Below are positions 15,440 through 23,294 of a stretch of DNA of 34,073 bases, piece after piece. Under the pieces are notes generated by a model. It did no database searches. It saw nothing but the letters and a program-made list of their open reading frames with translations, and was not told the DNA's origin. Position 1 is the first letter of the stretch. Every line of letters starts with the position of its first letter. A program made the translations under genes and the position numbers. Origin of the DNA: Candidatus Obscuribacterales bacterium (GTDB lineage: Bacteria > Cyanobacteriota > Vampirovibrionia > Obscuribacterales > Obscuribacteraceae). The stretch covers positions 1 through 34,073 of the forward strand of contig JAIEPM010000503.1 of NCBI GenBank assembly GCA_019748395.1, read 5' to 3'.

Positions 15440-15883
15440 TTAAGCCGGGCTGATGCCGTTTCTTTTGGCGAAGCTTTTTGCATCTCCGCCCCAGATTTCC
15501 ACAGGTGGTTTGCCGAAATAATTTTCGTAGGCGATTAGAGTTTTGAGATAGCCCCTTTGGTCGTTGATTTTGGCATCGACTGTGTCAGGGGAAGGTTGAT
15601 GATGCAAGAATGGGATGCCGAGACCGTCCTTGCAATAATGCTGGTAGGCTCGCGTATGTAACAAATGCAGATGCCAAACAGAATCCACGCAAATGGAGGG
15701 AACCATATTGCCGGGGGAGAGTATCGTGAATTTTTTGTATTCCTGAATTGCCAGTTCACAAAAATCCAGTTCCCAGTCCATTTCGCCGGACAAAGAGTGT
15801 GCAAATGATTGCCAGAACCGCTTTTCAGCTGTATCGAAAGCGTCTATCTTTCGCTTGATGCTTTCAAGTTCTCTTTTGTTCAT
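15440..15883 (-). CDS. GRDP-like (DUF1399-type) protein
   Basis: Resembles the N-terminal part of glycine-rich domain-containing proteins: ICVDSVWHLHLLHTRAYQHY and a later FLHHQPSPD match the conserved VDxVWHxHxxxTxxY...HHxP pattern. The biochemical function of this family is unknown to me; the conserved His/Asp residues could bind a metal. The 147-residue protein is cytosolic in appearance, with a coiled N-terminus (NKRELESIKRKIDAFDTAEK). ATG 15883 lies 14 nt after the stop of the small Cys-rich peptide gene and has no good ribosome binding site, so coupled translation is likely. The track start (TTG 15907) would overlap the peptide gene. It converges on the amidase with a 10-nt gap. Confidence 0.7.
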   Translation of the reverse strand: MNKRELESIKRKIDAFDTAEKRFWQSFAHSLSGEMDWELDFCELAIQEYKKFTILSPGNMVPSICVDSVWHLHLLHTRAYQHYCKDGLGIPFLHHQPSPDTVDAKINDQRGYLKTLIAYENYFGKPPVEIWGGDAKSFAKRNGISPA

Positions 15884-15897
15884 AAGCGCATGTTGGA

Positions 15898-16068
15898 TTA
15901 TTTGCAAGAGCCGCTGCAGCTACTGTTGCATTTTGCTTCGATGCGCTTATCCTCTTTTGATGATTTACGAAGTCCAGAAAAAAAGTGACCATTTCCTGGT
16001 TCATTCAAAACTAATGATTTATTTGCGTCGGCGGGAGTTTGCTTTGAGTTTGTTTTATTGGGGTTCAT
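15898..16068 (-). CDS. Candidate RiPP precursor peptide (56 aa) with C-terminal Cx3Cx3C
   Basis: The 56-residue product has a polar, Asn/Lys-rich N-terminal part, a middle LNEPGNGHFFSGLRKSS, and all three cysteines in the last ten residues: KCNSSCSGSCK. That is a leader-plus-core layout. The track begins at ATG 16086, but AGAGGA stands about 9 nt upstream of the second ATG (16068), which is chosen. It forms a two-gene operon with the GRDP-like protein. The Cys-rich tail and the MNIO genes about 2.8 kb away on the same strand suggest a second peptide substrate. A small metal-binding protein is the main alternative. Coding status is moderately sure, function unknown. Confidence 0.6.
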   Translation of the reverse strand: MNPNKTNSKQTPADANKSLVLNEPGNGHFFSGLRKSSKEDKRIEAKCNSSCSGSCK

Positions 16069-16241
16069 AGACGCTAGTCCTCTCATCGGCCTACTGGAAC
16101 GCGTTTGAGTTTAGCTCATTGATAAGTAAATATCGGCTGACTTATGGCTTAAATTCAGTCTTTTGGGAAATTCTCTATCCGGAGGGGGAGGACAGGGATT
16201 CTCATCAGGATCATCTTTTTGTGAGTTGGACTAAACTGTTC

Positions 16242-16919
16242 TCAGTAGCTCTGGAATAGAAATTTGCCCATGCTTCCGTCAGGCGAGATAAACGCATAGC
16301 CAATCCCGCAGTCGCCGAAGTTTATGTAGAAGGGCACTTTCGTTGAATCGAGTTGTAGAAGCAAATGTCCGCTGGGAGGCAGCGCATCTTCTTGCAAAAA
16401 TGCAGGTGTGCCCCCGAATTTGTTGCCTTCAACTTCTTTCGAGTATTTCTCGAATATTGGATCTTCCATGGCAACACGGTGTGCTTCGTCAACGAAGTCC
16501 GGATCGCTTCGTCTGAAAACATCCACTAGAAACTCGCAAGAGCGAGGGTGCAGCATATCGTCCCCCGGGACTTCGACATATTCGTAAATCGTCGGTCCGG
16601 CTGTTGCTGCTATTGTTTTTACGCGCACAGGTCTTCCGGGTTGAATAATGACCGCATTCTCGCCTGCGTCCGGGTCCCACGCAGGGACGACTTGTTTTTC
16701 CAGATCCGTCATGAATATGTATGCCATGCGTCCTGAAACCTGCCCGAAAAGCTCGGGATAAAGCTGTATCTGGCAAATAAACTTCATTTGTTCGCCGGTG
16801 GATGCGCTCAATGGCCATTGCGGCTCCTGAATGAAAACAGGTTGCCCGCCGAATTTGGTGACGGGCTCGCGACAGGGTCCGGGCGAAGGTTTGAAGGCTA
16901 TTGAATAGGCTCGCTTCAT
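16242..16919 (-). CDS. DUF1963 (YwqG-like) family protein
   Basis: A 225-residue DUF1963 protein with the internal duplication seen in this family: KFGGQPVFIQEPQWPLS near residue 23 with the following GEQMKFICQI strand, and KFGGTPAFLQEDALPPSGH near residue 167 followed by LLLQLDS. The end GIGYAFISPDGSMGKFLFQ is also typical. No enzymatic role is established for the family. Some members are found among polymorphic-toxin and immunity neighbourhoods, but nothing here points to a toxin. No signal peptide. The ribosome binding site is weak (GAG directly before the ATG). It is divergent from pyrD. Confidence 0.8.
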   Translation of the reverse strand: MKRAYSIAFKPSPGPCREPVTKFGGQPVFIQEPQWPLSASTGEQMKFICQIQLYPELFGQVSGRMAYIFMTDLEKQVVPAWDPDAGENAVIIQPGRPVRVKTIAATAGPTIYEYVEVPGDDMLHPRSCEFLVDVFRRSDPDFVDEAHRVAMEDPIFEKYSKEVEGNKFGGTPAFLQEDALPPSGHLLLQLDSTKVPFYINFGDCGIGYAFISPDGSMGKFLFQSY

Positions 16920-16937
16920 CTCAAAAGCAATTATTTA

Positions 16938-16966
16938 TTGACATCATGGGGCAGCTCGCCTAGAAA
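16938..16966 (+). promoter_or_regulatory. Sigma-70-like promoter of pyrD
   Basis: A perfect TTGACA (16938-16943), a 17-nt spacer and TAGAAA (16961-16966, 4 of 6) form a good promoter. The start would be near 16973, leaving a leader of about 135 nt before the pyrD ATG. I see no clear attenuator in that leader. Confidence 0.55.
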
Positions 16967-17107
16967 GTTTACAACGGATGTTCAAGTTCTGCCGACAGAA
17001 ATTATTGGCAATAGTCCATTGTATTTTTCCGACCTTTATTTCTCGTCTTGAAATCTGTGACGCTTTGGGGCTTTTGGGATATCATTAGATGCAAGGCGGA
17101 GCAATGT

Positions 17108-18196
17108 ATGGCTAGAGATTTGCTTTACGAGAAATTCTTGAGACCATTTTTTTTCGGGATGGATCCCGAATCTGTTCATGAGCTCGCCCATCATGCATTG
17201 AAAATGTCTTCACCGCTTCTTCCCGCATTGGGGCTTCGATATAAGAAGGATGATTTGCAGACTGAGCTCTTTTCGACAAGCCTGCAAAATCCAATCGGCA
17301 TTGCTGCCGGTTTCGACAAAAACGGTAATTTGATTGAAGCCCTTTCGTCCCTGGGCTTCGGATTCGCTGAAATCGGCTCGGTTTGTGCGCGTCCACACGG
17401 TGGCAATCCGAAGCCGCGCTTGTTTCGTCTGGAAGAAGATGCTGCACTTATTAATCGATTGGGCTTAAATGGCCTCGGCGCGGACGTAGTGTCGCGATTC
17501 TTGAAATCAAAAAGATTCGAACTGCCGGTCGGCATCAATATTGCTAAAACCAACGACCCTTCCATTAGCGCTTCTGATGCTGTTAAGGATATCGTTTATA
17601 CGTTTGAATGTGTTAAGTCTCTGCCGATCAAGTATGTGACTCTCAACACCAGTTGCCCAAACACAGCCGAAGGAGCTTTGAAGGAAAGTGAGCACTTGGA
17701 TCGAGTCCTCGATGCCCTTGCTCAATCGAACACGGCGGCTCTTCCCTTGTTGTTGAAATTGTCTCCTGATAGCGGCGATTCGTTTTTGCAGGAAGTGCTG
17801 AAGCAGTCCGAAAGATATAAGATCAGCGGTTTTGTTTGCGGAAATACCACCATTAGCAGAGCCGAGCTTAATACCCCGGCCGAGCGACTTAAAGAAATCG
17901 GAAACGGTGGATTGAGCGGGCGGCCGCTCAAGAAATTGAATCTTGAGCTTACAAGAAAAATTGCAGCTGAGAAAAAATCAGAGCAAATAATAATCGGTGT
18001 AGGCGGTATCATCACTGGTGCGGATGCTTTTGAATATCTTGATGCCGGAGCAGGCTATTTGCAAATATACACAGGCTTTGTATATAGAGGACCTTCGGCG
18101 GTCAGGCAAATTTGTGAGGAGCTTTCCCAAATACTAAAAGAAAAAGGTCTGAAGCTCTCTAGTTTTGCGGATAGATCTAAGACACTTGCTTCATAG
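17108..18196 (+). CDS. pyrD: Dihydroorotate dehydrogenase, class 2-like (PyrD)
   Basis: Oxidises dihydroorotate to orotate in pyrimidine synthesis, passing electrons to membrane quinones. The 362-residue chain has the class 2 N-terminal helices (LLYEKFLRPFFFGMDPESVH) that bind the membrane. FMN/orotate motifs are IGIAAGFDKNGN, EIGSVCARPHGGNPKPRLFR, INRLGLNG, GINIAKTND and IIGVGGI. In the active-site loop NTSCPNT, Cys183 replaces the serine base of E. coli and human class 2 enzymes (NxSSPNT); cysteine is usual in class 1. The track starts at TTG 17048, but CGGAG lies 6 nt before ATG 17108, which is chosen. It has its own promoter and is followed by the convergent GT-C gene. Confidence 0.93.
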   Translation: MARDLLYEKFLRPFFFGMDPESVHELAHHALKMSSPLLPALGLRYKKDDLQTELFSTSLQNPIGIAAGFDKNGNLIEALSSLGFGFAEIGSVCARPHGGNPKPRLFRLEEDAALINRLGLNGLGADVVSRFLKSKRFELPVGINIAKTNDPSISASDAVKDIVYTFECVKSLPIKYVTLNTSCPNTAEGALKESEHLDRVLDALAQSNTAALPLLLKLSPDSGDSFLQEVLKQSERYKISGFVCGNTTISRAELNTPAERLKEIGNGGLSGRPLKKLNLELTRKIAAEKKSEQIIIGVGGIITGADAFEYLDAGAGYLQIYTGFVYRGPSAVRQICEELSQILKEKGLKLSSFADRSKTLAS

Positions 18197-18213
18197 TTCC
18201 AGATTCTCAATCT

Positions 18214-20427
18214 TTAGTTTTGCAGTTCAATCCTAGAGAGCTCAAGCTCGTAGTCTCCACCCGGCAAGTGAATAGCTAATTGCTTCACTAGCGGAGCGTA
18301 TGCCCAGCTTTTGTAGAGTCCGAGATTTGTTTCGAGTCTGTTATTGTTCAGCTGAATCGGTACAGCGGAAAGTTTCTTGGCTCCCTCTGTGAACCAGCAG
18401 ATGTTCAGAATCGGGGCTGTTCCGGCGATGCACTTGCAGTCGAGGATCAGTTTTTGTAGTTCACGAGGTGAGATTGCTTGCTCTGGAAATAGAACTGTAA
18501 GTCCACTTGTCCCTGGTCTGACTCGAAGCGCTCCTGTCTCACTGAGCTGGAAAGTCCTTCCGCCATCCTTTTCGAGAGTCCACTCTTTCAGATTCGCCAG
18601 TCTCGGCTTTTCTGCCTTGTCGGCGTCGAGTTTCTGAAAGTCGCTTCCTTCGGCATCGGGAACAAAGCGGCAGTTTTCATCGCTCAACGCAAAGGCTAGT
18701 GCTTTAGTCTCTGCACTCGGTTTCTTCCAGATTGCGAAACTTCCTGCTTCTTTCCGGCTTGTGGCGTCGTTCCATGTATAAACCTTGTCGATTTTCGGGT
18801 TTTGCAAAGCCGCTGAAAGAGCTTTCGAATAGTTGTAATTGCTTGCTTCTACCGGACTTGCAGTGTCCGGAGGCTCAAGGGTCATAACTTTTGATGAAAG
18901 ATCCTCTTTTGTATTGGGAGCTTGCAAAAGAAATTTCAAGTACTGTCCGCGAGTCAGCATGCCTGCGCCGGAGTAATCCGTCGGCAAGCTAAGAAGTAAA
19001 ATTGAATGCTCCGGCTTAAGTTCCTTGAGTTTTGAAATTAGCTCTTCCTGAAATTTTCGCATGGATGCACCGGCAACTAACCATGCTTGCATGTCGAAGT
19101 TCAACCAGTAGGACCAAATCGAGCTCAGGGTGAGCAGCGCCAGGCAACCAGCGACACTTAGAATTCTTGTAATTTTTGAAGAGACAATATCTATTGCGGG
19201 TAAAGCAAGAAAGCTGAGTAAGATCGCAAATGGAGCAGACGCTAGAAAAAACAGACGACTGCCGACAAGATTGGGGCTGATAAGCCAGATCTGGTATGTC
19301 GGCAAAACTGAGGCGAGAAGCCAGATTAGAAGAAAAAGCAGGATGCGCTTTGATGCACTCTGAATGAGCAATCTAAAAGCGCCGATTCCAAGAATGCTCA
19401 GGTATGCTCCTTTCAAAATACGAAGCAGCGCCTCTTTAAGATCCCATTCTCCAGTGCGAGAGAGAAGGTCCAGGTTTAGAGGGAACAGGATTTTGTCGAT
19501 ACTCTCTTTATTCAAAAAATTCTGAAGAGCATGAAGCCCGCCGCTTCCGTAGCCGCCAAACAGAGTCCCTAAACAAAATGTTCGCCAGGTCGCAAACAAT
19601 CCAAGCAAATACCAGTAGGAAAGCACAGCGGTGATGCGCTGACTGCGCTTCTGTTTGCTTAATTCCGGCGCCGACTTGTCGTCCCAGAATGGTGCCAATA
19701 AGAGCTCTGCGGCAGCGATTACAATCGGCAGTGTTACCGCCATTTCTTTAGAGAGCAGTGCCGCCAGAAATGCTAGAAGCGAAAGCTTAAAGTAGAATTT
19801 TTCACGTAAAAGACGGTAGCGAAAATAAGCAAATATGCTTGTCAGGTAGAAAAGAGTGCAGAGTAAATCAACTCTGCCGATGATCCAGGCACTGGCTTCC
19901 AGGTGAAGGGGGTAAACAGCGAAAAGCAGAGCGGCCCAGAAGGAAGCGGCTGCGCCTAATTTATTGCCGCGCATGCCTGTTAGTTCCATGCTGATCAAGC
20001 CGACGAGTACGCAGGAGCCCCAGTAAAGCAGGAGATTGCTCAGGTGATAGCCCCAGGAGTTTGCTCCCCAGACGGCGAAGTCGGTCAAAATGCTCAAGGA
20101 CACGAGCGGGCGATAGCTCTTCATTATTGGAGAGTTTGCCCAGTTGCCATAAAAATTGAATAGAAAAGAATCCCAGTTCCCGTGAAATGCTTTGCTTACG
20201 TAGTCCAGATGCAAGAAATCATCGAGCAAAAATCCGGCGCCTAGCGTCGGAGACATTGAGATGAAGCAAACCCCAAAAACAGCGAGGGCCGCAAAGACCA
20301 TCTGAACTTTTGCGGATCTGAAATCTATCCGAGCCGGTTTAAGAGTTAGCTTAGGCTCTTGCGAGCTTTTTGAACCATGTACTTCATTCACGATATTGCT
20401 GCCATCCGGTTTTCCGGCAAGGACCAT
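18214..20427 (-). CDS. GT-C fold membrane glycosyltransferase-like protein (paralogue 1)
   Basis: A polytopic membrane protein (737 aa) with about ten to twelve helices in residues 42-450 and a C-terminal extracytoplasmic beta-rich domain. The first loop has GFLLDDFLHLDY, the acidic pair typical of dolichol/polyprenyl-phosphate-sugar GT-C enzymes (PMT/TMTC/ArnT type). Next come SYRPLVSLSILTDF, HLSNLLLYWG and the block PLHLEASAWIIGRVDLLCT. It likely transfers a sugar from a lipid carrier to an envelope acceptor; donor and acceptor are unknown. It is a paralogue of the protein at 25232-27646. ATG 20427 is the first canonical start in its frame. It lacks a Shine-Dalgarno site, and a TATAAT stands just before it, so a start further in is possible. 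Confidence 0.78.
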   Translation of the reverse strand: MVLAGKPDGSNIVNEVHGSKSSQEPKLTLKPARIDFRSAKVQMVFAALAVFGVCFISMSPTLGAGFLLDDFLHLDYVSKAFHGNWDSFLFNFYGNWANSPIMKSYRPLVSLSILTDFAVWGANSWGYHLSNLLLYWGSCVLVGLISMELTGMRGNKLGAAASFWAALLFAVYPLHLEASAWIIGRVDLLCTLFYLTSIFAYFRYRLLREKFYFKLSLLAFLAALLSKEMAVTLPIVIAAAELLLAPFWDDKSAPELSKQKRSQRITAVLSYWYLLGLFATWRTFCLGTLFGGYGSGGLHALQNFLNKESIDKILFPLNLDLLSRTGEWDLKEALLRILKGAYLSILGIGAFRLLIQSASKRILLFLLIWLLASVLPTYQIWLISPNLVGSRLFFLASAPFAILLSFLALPAIDIVSSKITRILSVAGCLALLTLSSIWSYWLNFDMQAWLVAGASMRKFQEELISKLKELKPEHSILLLSLPTDYSGAGMLTRGQYLKFLLQAPNTKEDLSSKVMTLEPPDTASPVEASNYNYSKALSAALQNPKIDKVYTWNDATSRKEAGSFAIWKKPSAETKALAFALSDENCRFVPDAEGSDFQKLDADKAEKPRLANLKEWTLEKDGGRTFQLSETGALRVRPGTSGLTVLFPEQAISPRELQKLILDCKCIAGTAPILNICWFTEGAKKLSAVPIQLNNNRLETNLGLYKSWAYAPLVKQLAIHLPGGDYELELSRIELQN

Positions 20428-20754
20428 ATTATAAACGCCCGGGGTCTCATCCCGAGCATGACAGGAGCCGTCACCGCTCGGGATGTAACGGCACCCGGAG
20501 CCGGGGCCTTCCGTGGGGCTGCTCTGCTGTCGCAGAGAAGGGCTTCCAGTGCTGATAATGCGTGATTTCGCTGTTTTAAGTTCTTCAAAAGGCTACAGCT
20601 GCTTGGTCTTGGGGGGATTTTAGTTCCTTCGCTTGGGCGCTTGTCGCTTCAACAGGCTCTTGAAGCCCAGTGTCAGGGAAATATTTTGGGTGAGCGAGAA
20701 AAGCTTGGCAACCCTGGGTATAACAAGCTCGTTCCTTATTGGCAGGGCTGCATC
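20428..20754. other. GC-rich gap with a 10-bp inverted repeat, upstream of GT-C paralogue 1
   Basis: CATCCCGAGC (20448-20457) pairs perfectly with GCTCGGGATG (20476-20485). Inside, TGAC (20459-20462) and GTCA (20470-20473) can extend the fold. A second hairpin, CTCTGC-TGTC-GCAGAG, is at 20522-20537. Neither is followed by a T-run. The track ORFs in this gap are GC-rich and unconvincing. The elements sit in the divergent space between the GT-C gene (minus) and the hypothetical gene (plus). They could be a 5' leader structure or an operator. From 20641 the plus-strand frame of the next gene is already open. Confidence 0.45.
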
Positions 20755-21444
20755 ATGGCTAGAAATGAACGAAGGCGGAGTATGCCGCTTGACGAAGCTT
20801 ATTTCTACTGTAGAAGACTTGAGCTCAAGCTTGAGCGCCCTGCTCTTTTCAAAGTTTGTAATGCGATCAGGACTATAGATCTGGCTCTGGATGACACGGA
20901 AAACCCGGGTTTCTCCTCGCATATTTCCGCCGAGGCCTGGTCTAGAATCAGAGATCAACTATTCAAGATTTTGATTAGCAGCTTTGCCGGTTACTTTCTC
21001 GTATACGAAAATGGGTCATCCGAACCACTTGAAGATGGCCGCCCCTGGCCGGAGCAAGGGCATATCGAATTTTATCCAGAGAAAATACTTCGTCGATTTG
21101 AAACCTACCAGTGTGATTTTTCGAGGCTGGACCCAAGCATAATGACACTCCTGCGGTGGTCATACTCACAGGAGCGGCATAACATCTCGCCTTCGCTCTT
21201 CAATACTGAAGCTGAGCTGGAGCCTGAATCAGAGTCGGCGCAAGATGAAGCTCTTGCATTCCTTGATCGCATGTATGAAATCTGCGAAGAAGAAGCTTCG
21301 GAAGGGAAAAAGAAGGCGCACCGCAAATGGTGGCAGCTTTATTGGGAAGCAAATGGCTGTCCGGATCGTCGAGCCCGCCATGAGCTGCAGAAGAAAATGC
21401 TTAGCCTTCAGTCTGTCTGGGGAAGACCTGCTCAATTAGTTTGA
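20755..21444 (+). CDS. Hypothetical protein (229 aa)
   Basis: Function not recognised. The protein is mostly helical and highly charged, with aromatic patches (FAGYFLVYENG, HIEFYPEKILRRFETYQCDF) and a C-terminal basic helix (KKKAHRKWWQLYWEANG). It has no signal peptide or membrane helix. The track starts at TTG 20641 without a binding site. ATG 20755 has AGGG 8 nt upstream and is preferred, but the 38 codons before it look partly protein-like, so the longer form (267 aa) stays possible. It converges on the kinase gene with a 9-nt overlap of the coding ends. Confidence 0.6.
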   Translation: MARNERRRSMPLDEAYFYCRRLELKLERPALFKVCNAIRTIDLALDDTENPGFSSHISAEAWSRIRDQLFKILISSFAGYFLVYENGSSEPLEDGRPWPEQGHIEFYPEKILRRFETYQCDFSRLDPSIMTLLRWSYSQERHNISPSLFNTEAELEPESESAQDEALAFLDRMYEICEEEASEGKKKAHRKWWQLYWEANGCPDRRARHELQKKMLSLQSVWGRPAQLV

Positions 21445-23292
21445 AATTGATTTTTCCTTCTCCAGATATGCCCTGGCTTTATCCGGCTCGCCGCAGAGTT
21501 CGGCGTTAGCGGCAAGATTTTTGTAGCTTTCTTTTAGAATTTTTGTTTCCGCCTTTAGTTGAGGATCTTTTGCAAGGTCTAAGAGTGGCGCTTCCGTGGC
21601 TCGAAGCGGCGCGCTTTCTTGCGTCAGGTATTTTGCCAACTGGTTGTAAATTTCAAGGGCGTAAAGCTTGTCGACTTTGTTGCGAAGCGTCAGAGCCTGG
21701 AGCTTTCTTGAGACAAATCTCGCGTTTTCGACGCCTTTGCTTTCAAGTGAAAATCCTGGGCGGTTCAGAACTTCTCTTTCGGTAGCGTTGTGTACGAAGC
21801 CGTATTGAAACATTTTCTGCAGTGGTTTTTGCACGTTCTTTAGATCCGACTGCCGCAGCAAAAGTATGACTTTAAGTCTGGCTAAATCAGCAATGAAATT
21901 CGAGTCGTCCACCTTTGATTGCAAAGCGTCGTCTATTTGTTTCATAGCTTCGGAAATTTGATTGCGGTTAATTTTGTATTCTGCCTCGTATCGCCCGATA
22001 TAAGCTTTTGCGTCACTGTTTTTTCTTAGCCTGTCTATTTCCGGACCGATTTTTTCTGCCAGTGCAAAACTTGATTCTGCGTCGGAGAATTTTTTAGCTT
22101 GATATTGCAGAGCCGCAAGACCGAGCAGACCTTCCATGTAAAGCCATGCATCTCTGGTATTTGCTCCATGGCTTGCTTCGTAGGCGATTTTTGCTCTTTT
22201 GAGCAGGCGTTTCTGGTAATTGATTGCTCTTTCCGCAGAGTGATTTGATTCTATCTCAGGCGATCCTGCTTTCTTTTGGACCGTCAGCAAGGCGAAGATC
22301 AAAATCAAAAGGACTGCTGGAATGAGAAGCATGGAGGGCATTAAAGTTCTTTGCTTTTCCGTGTTGACTGCATTTGCAAAAAAACTTGAACTGTCGAGAT
22401 TCTTTTCCTGGAATATGCGATCAAGTTCTTCTTTCAAAGAACTTGCACTTGGTCTTTCCTCCGGATTCTTGTTCAGGCATTTCTCGATGAGTGTTGCCAG
22501 CCTGCGGCTGGATTCGTCGGAGGCAGCCGCGCTAAGCGGGTCTGGTTCATTGGAAATTTGTTTGTACATGATTTCCATGGCTGTTTCACCTTGATGTGGT
22601 GGTGAGCCTTTGATAGCTTCGTACATAACACAGCCAAGTGAGTATATGTCCGTTGCTTGAGTTAGTTCTGCGGCCTTGCATTGTTCCGGGCTCATATAGC
22701 TCGGGCTGCCGAGCACGGCTCTTGTTCTTGTTATGTCTTGAGATTCTCCTGCCGGATTTTGTGTACGAGCTATGCCGAAATCGATAAGTTTGGGGCAAAT
22801 GCCGCTTGATGTCGGACAGAGCATAATGTTGCTGGGCTTTATGTCCCGGTGGATGATTCCATTTTCGTGAGACTCGCTGAGACCGGCTAAGACCTGGCTG
22901 AATATACTGTAGAAACGGCTGGCGGAGAGGCGTTTGCTCTGCTCCAGTTCTTTGGATAGGGGCTGGCCTTCAAGATATTCGAGAACTTGAAATGAAGTTC
23001 CAGACTCGGTGACATCCCAGCTCAAGAAGCGGACAATATTCGGATGTCTAAGAGATGCAAGCAGCTTTGCTTCTCTGGCAAAGCGTGCAAGGGTGGTCTT
23101 GTCTTCTTCTCTTTGCATTTTAAGAATTTTTATTGCAACCTCTCTGTCGAGAAGCAACTCGCGAGCGTGCAAAACCGCACCCATACCGCCTTCGGCAATT
23201 AGACCTTTAATTTCAAAGCGCTCCGGCAATCCGTAAGTTTCAATTCTTATCGAACTGCGTTCGTTTTGCTTTTCGTCTTGTTTTTGATCCAT
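21436..23292 (-). CDS. Membrane-anchored Ser/Thr protein kinase with C-terminal helical repeats (paralogue 1)
   Basis: A Hanks-type kinase domain (about 25-295) is followed by one membrane helix (TLMPSMLLIPAVLLILIFALL, about 316-336) and some 280 residues of helical, TPR-like sequence, predicted outside the cytoplasm. The active residues are present: glycine loop AEGGMGAV, Lys55 in VAIKIL, HRDIKPSN with Asp150, DFGIAR, and GSPSYMSPEQ in the activation loop. It would phosphorylate cytosolic Ser/Thr targets in response to an envelope signal. The start ATG lies 2 nt after the stop of the second kinase gene, so the pair is co-translated. No PASTA repeats are present. Confidence 0.9.
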   Translation of the reverse strand: MDQKQDEKQNERSSIRIETYGLPERFEIKGLIAEGGMGAVLHARELLLDREVAIKILKMQREEDKTTLARFAREAKLLASLRHPNIVRFLSWDVTESGTSFQVLEYLEGQPLSKELEQSKRLSASRFYSIFSQVLAGLSESHENGIIHRDIKPSNIMLCPTSSGICPKLIDFGIARTQNPAGESQDITRTRAVLGSPSYMSPEQCKAAELTQATDIYSLGCVMYEAIKGSPPHQGETAMEIMYKQISNEPDPLSAAASDESSRRLATLIEKCLNKNPEERPSASSLKEELDRIFQEKNLDSSSFFANAVNTEKQRTLMPSMLLIPAVLLILIFALLTVQKKAGSPEIESNHSAERAINYQKRLLKRAKIAYEASHGANTRDAWLYMEGLLGLAALQYQAKKFSDAESSFALAEKIGPEIDRLRKNSDAKAYIGRYEAEYKINRNQISEAMKQIDDALQSKVDDSNFIADLARLKVILLLRQSDLKNVQKPLQKMFQYGFVHNATEREVLNRPGFSLESKGVENARFVSRKLQALTLRNKVDKLYALEIYNQLAKYLTQESAPLRATEAPLLDLAKDPQLKAETKILKESYKNLAANAELCGEPDKARAYLEKEKSISN

Positions 23293-23294
23293 CT

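Noticed and set aside
20428-20433. TATAAT directly before the GT-C paralogue 1 ATG as a promoter
   Set aside because: It would put the start of transcription inside the chosen coding start, and there is no -35 box; I noted it only as a doubt on the start codon.
20370-20588. Overlapping 60-66 aa ORFs on both strands in the GC-rich gap
   Set aside because: They arise from the inverted repeats and GC-rich stretch, overlap the start of the GT-C gene, and lack binding sites.
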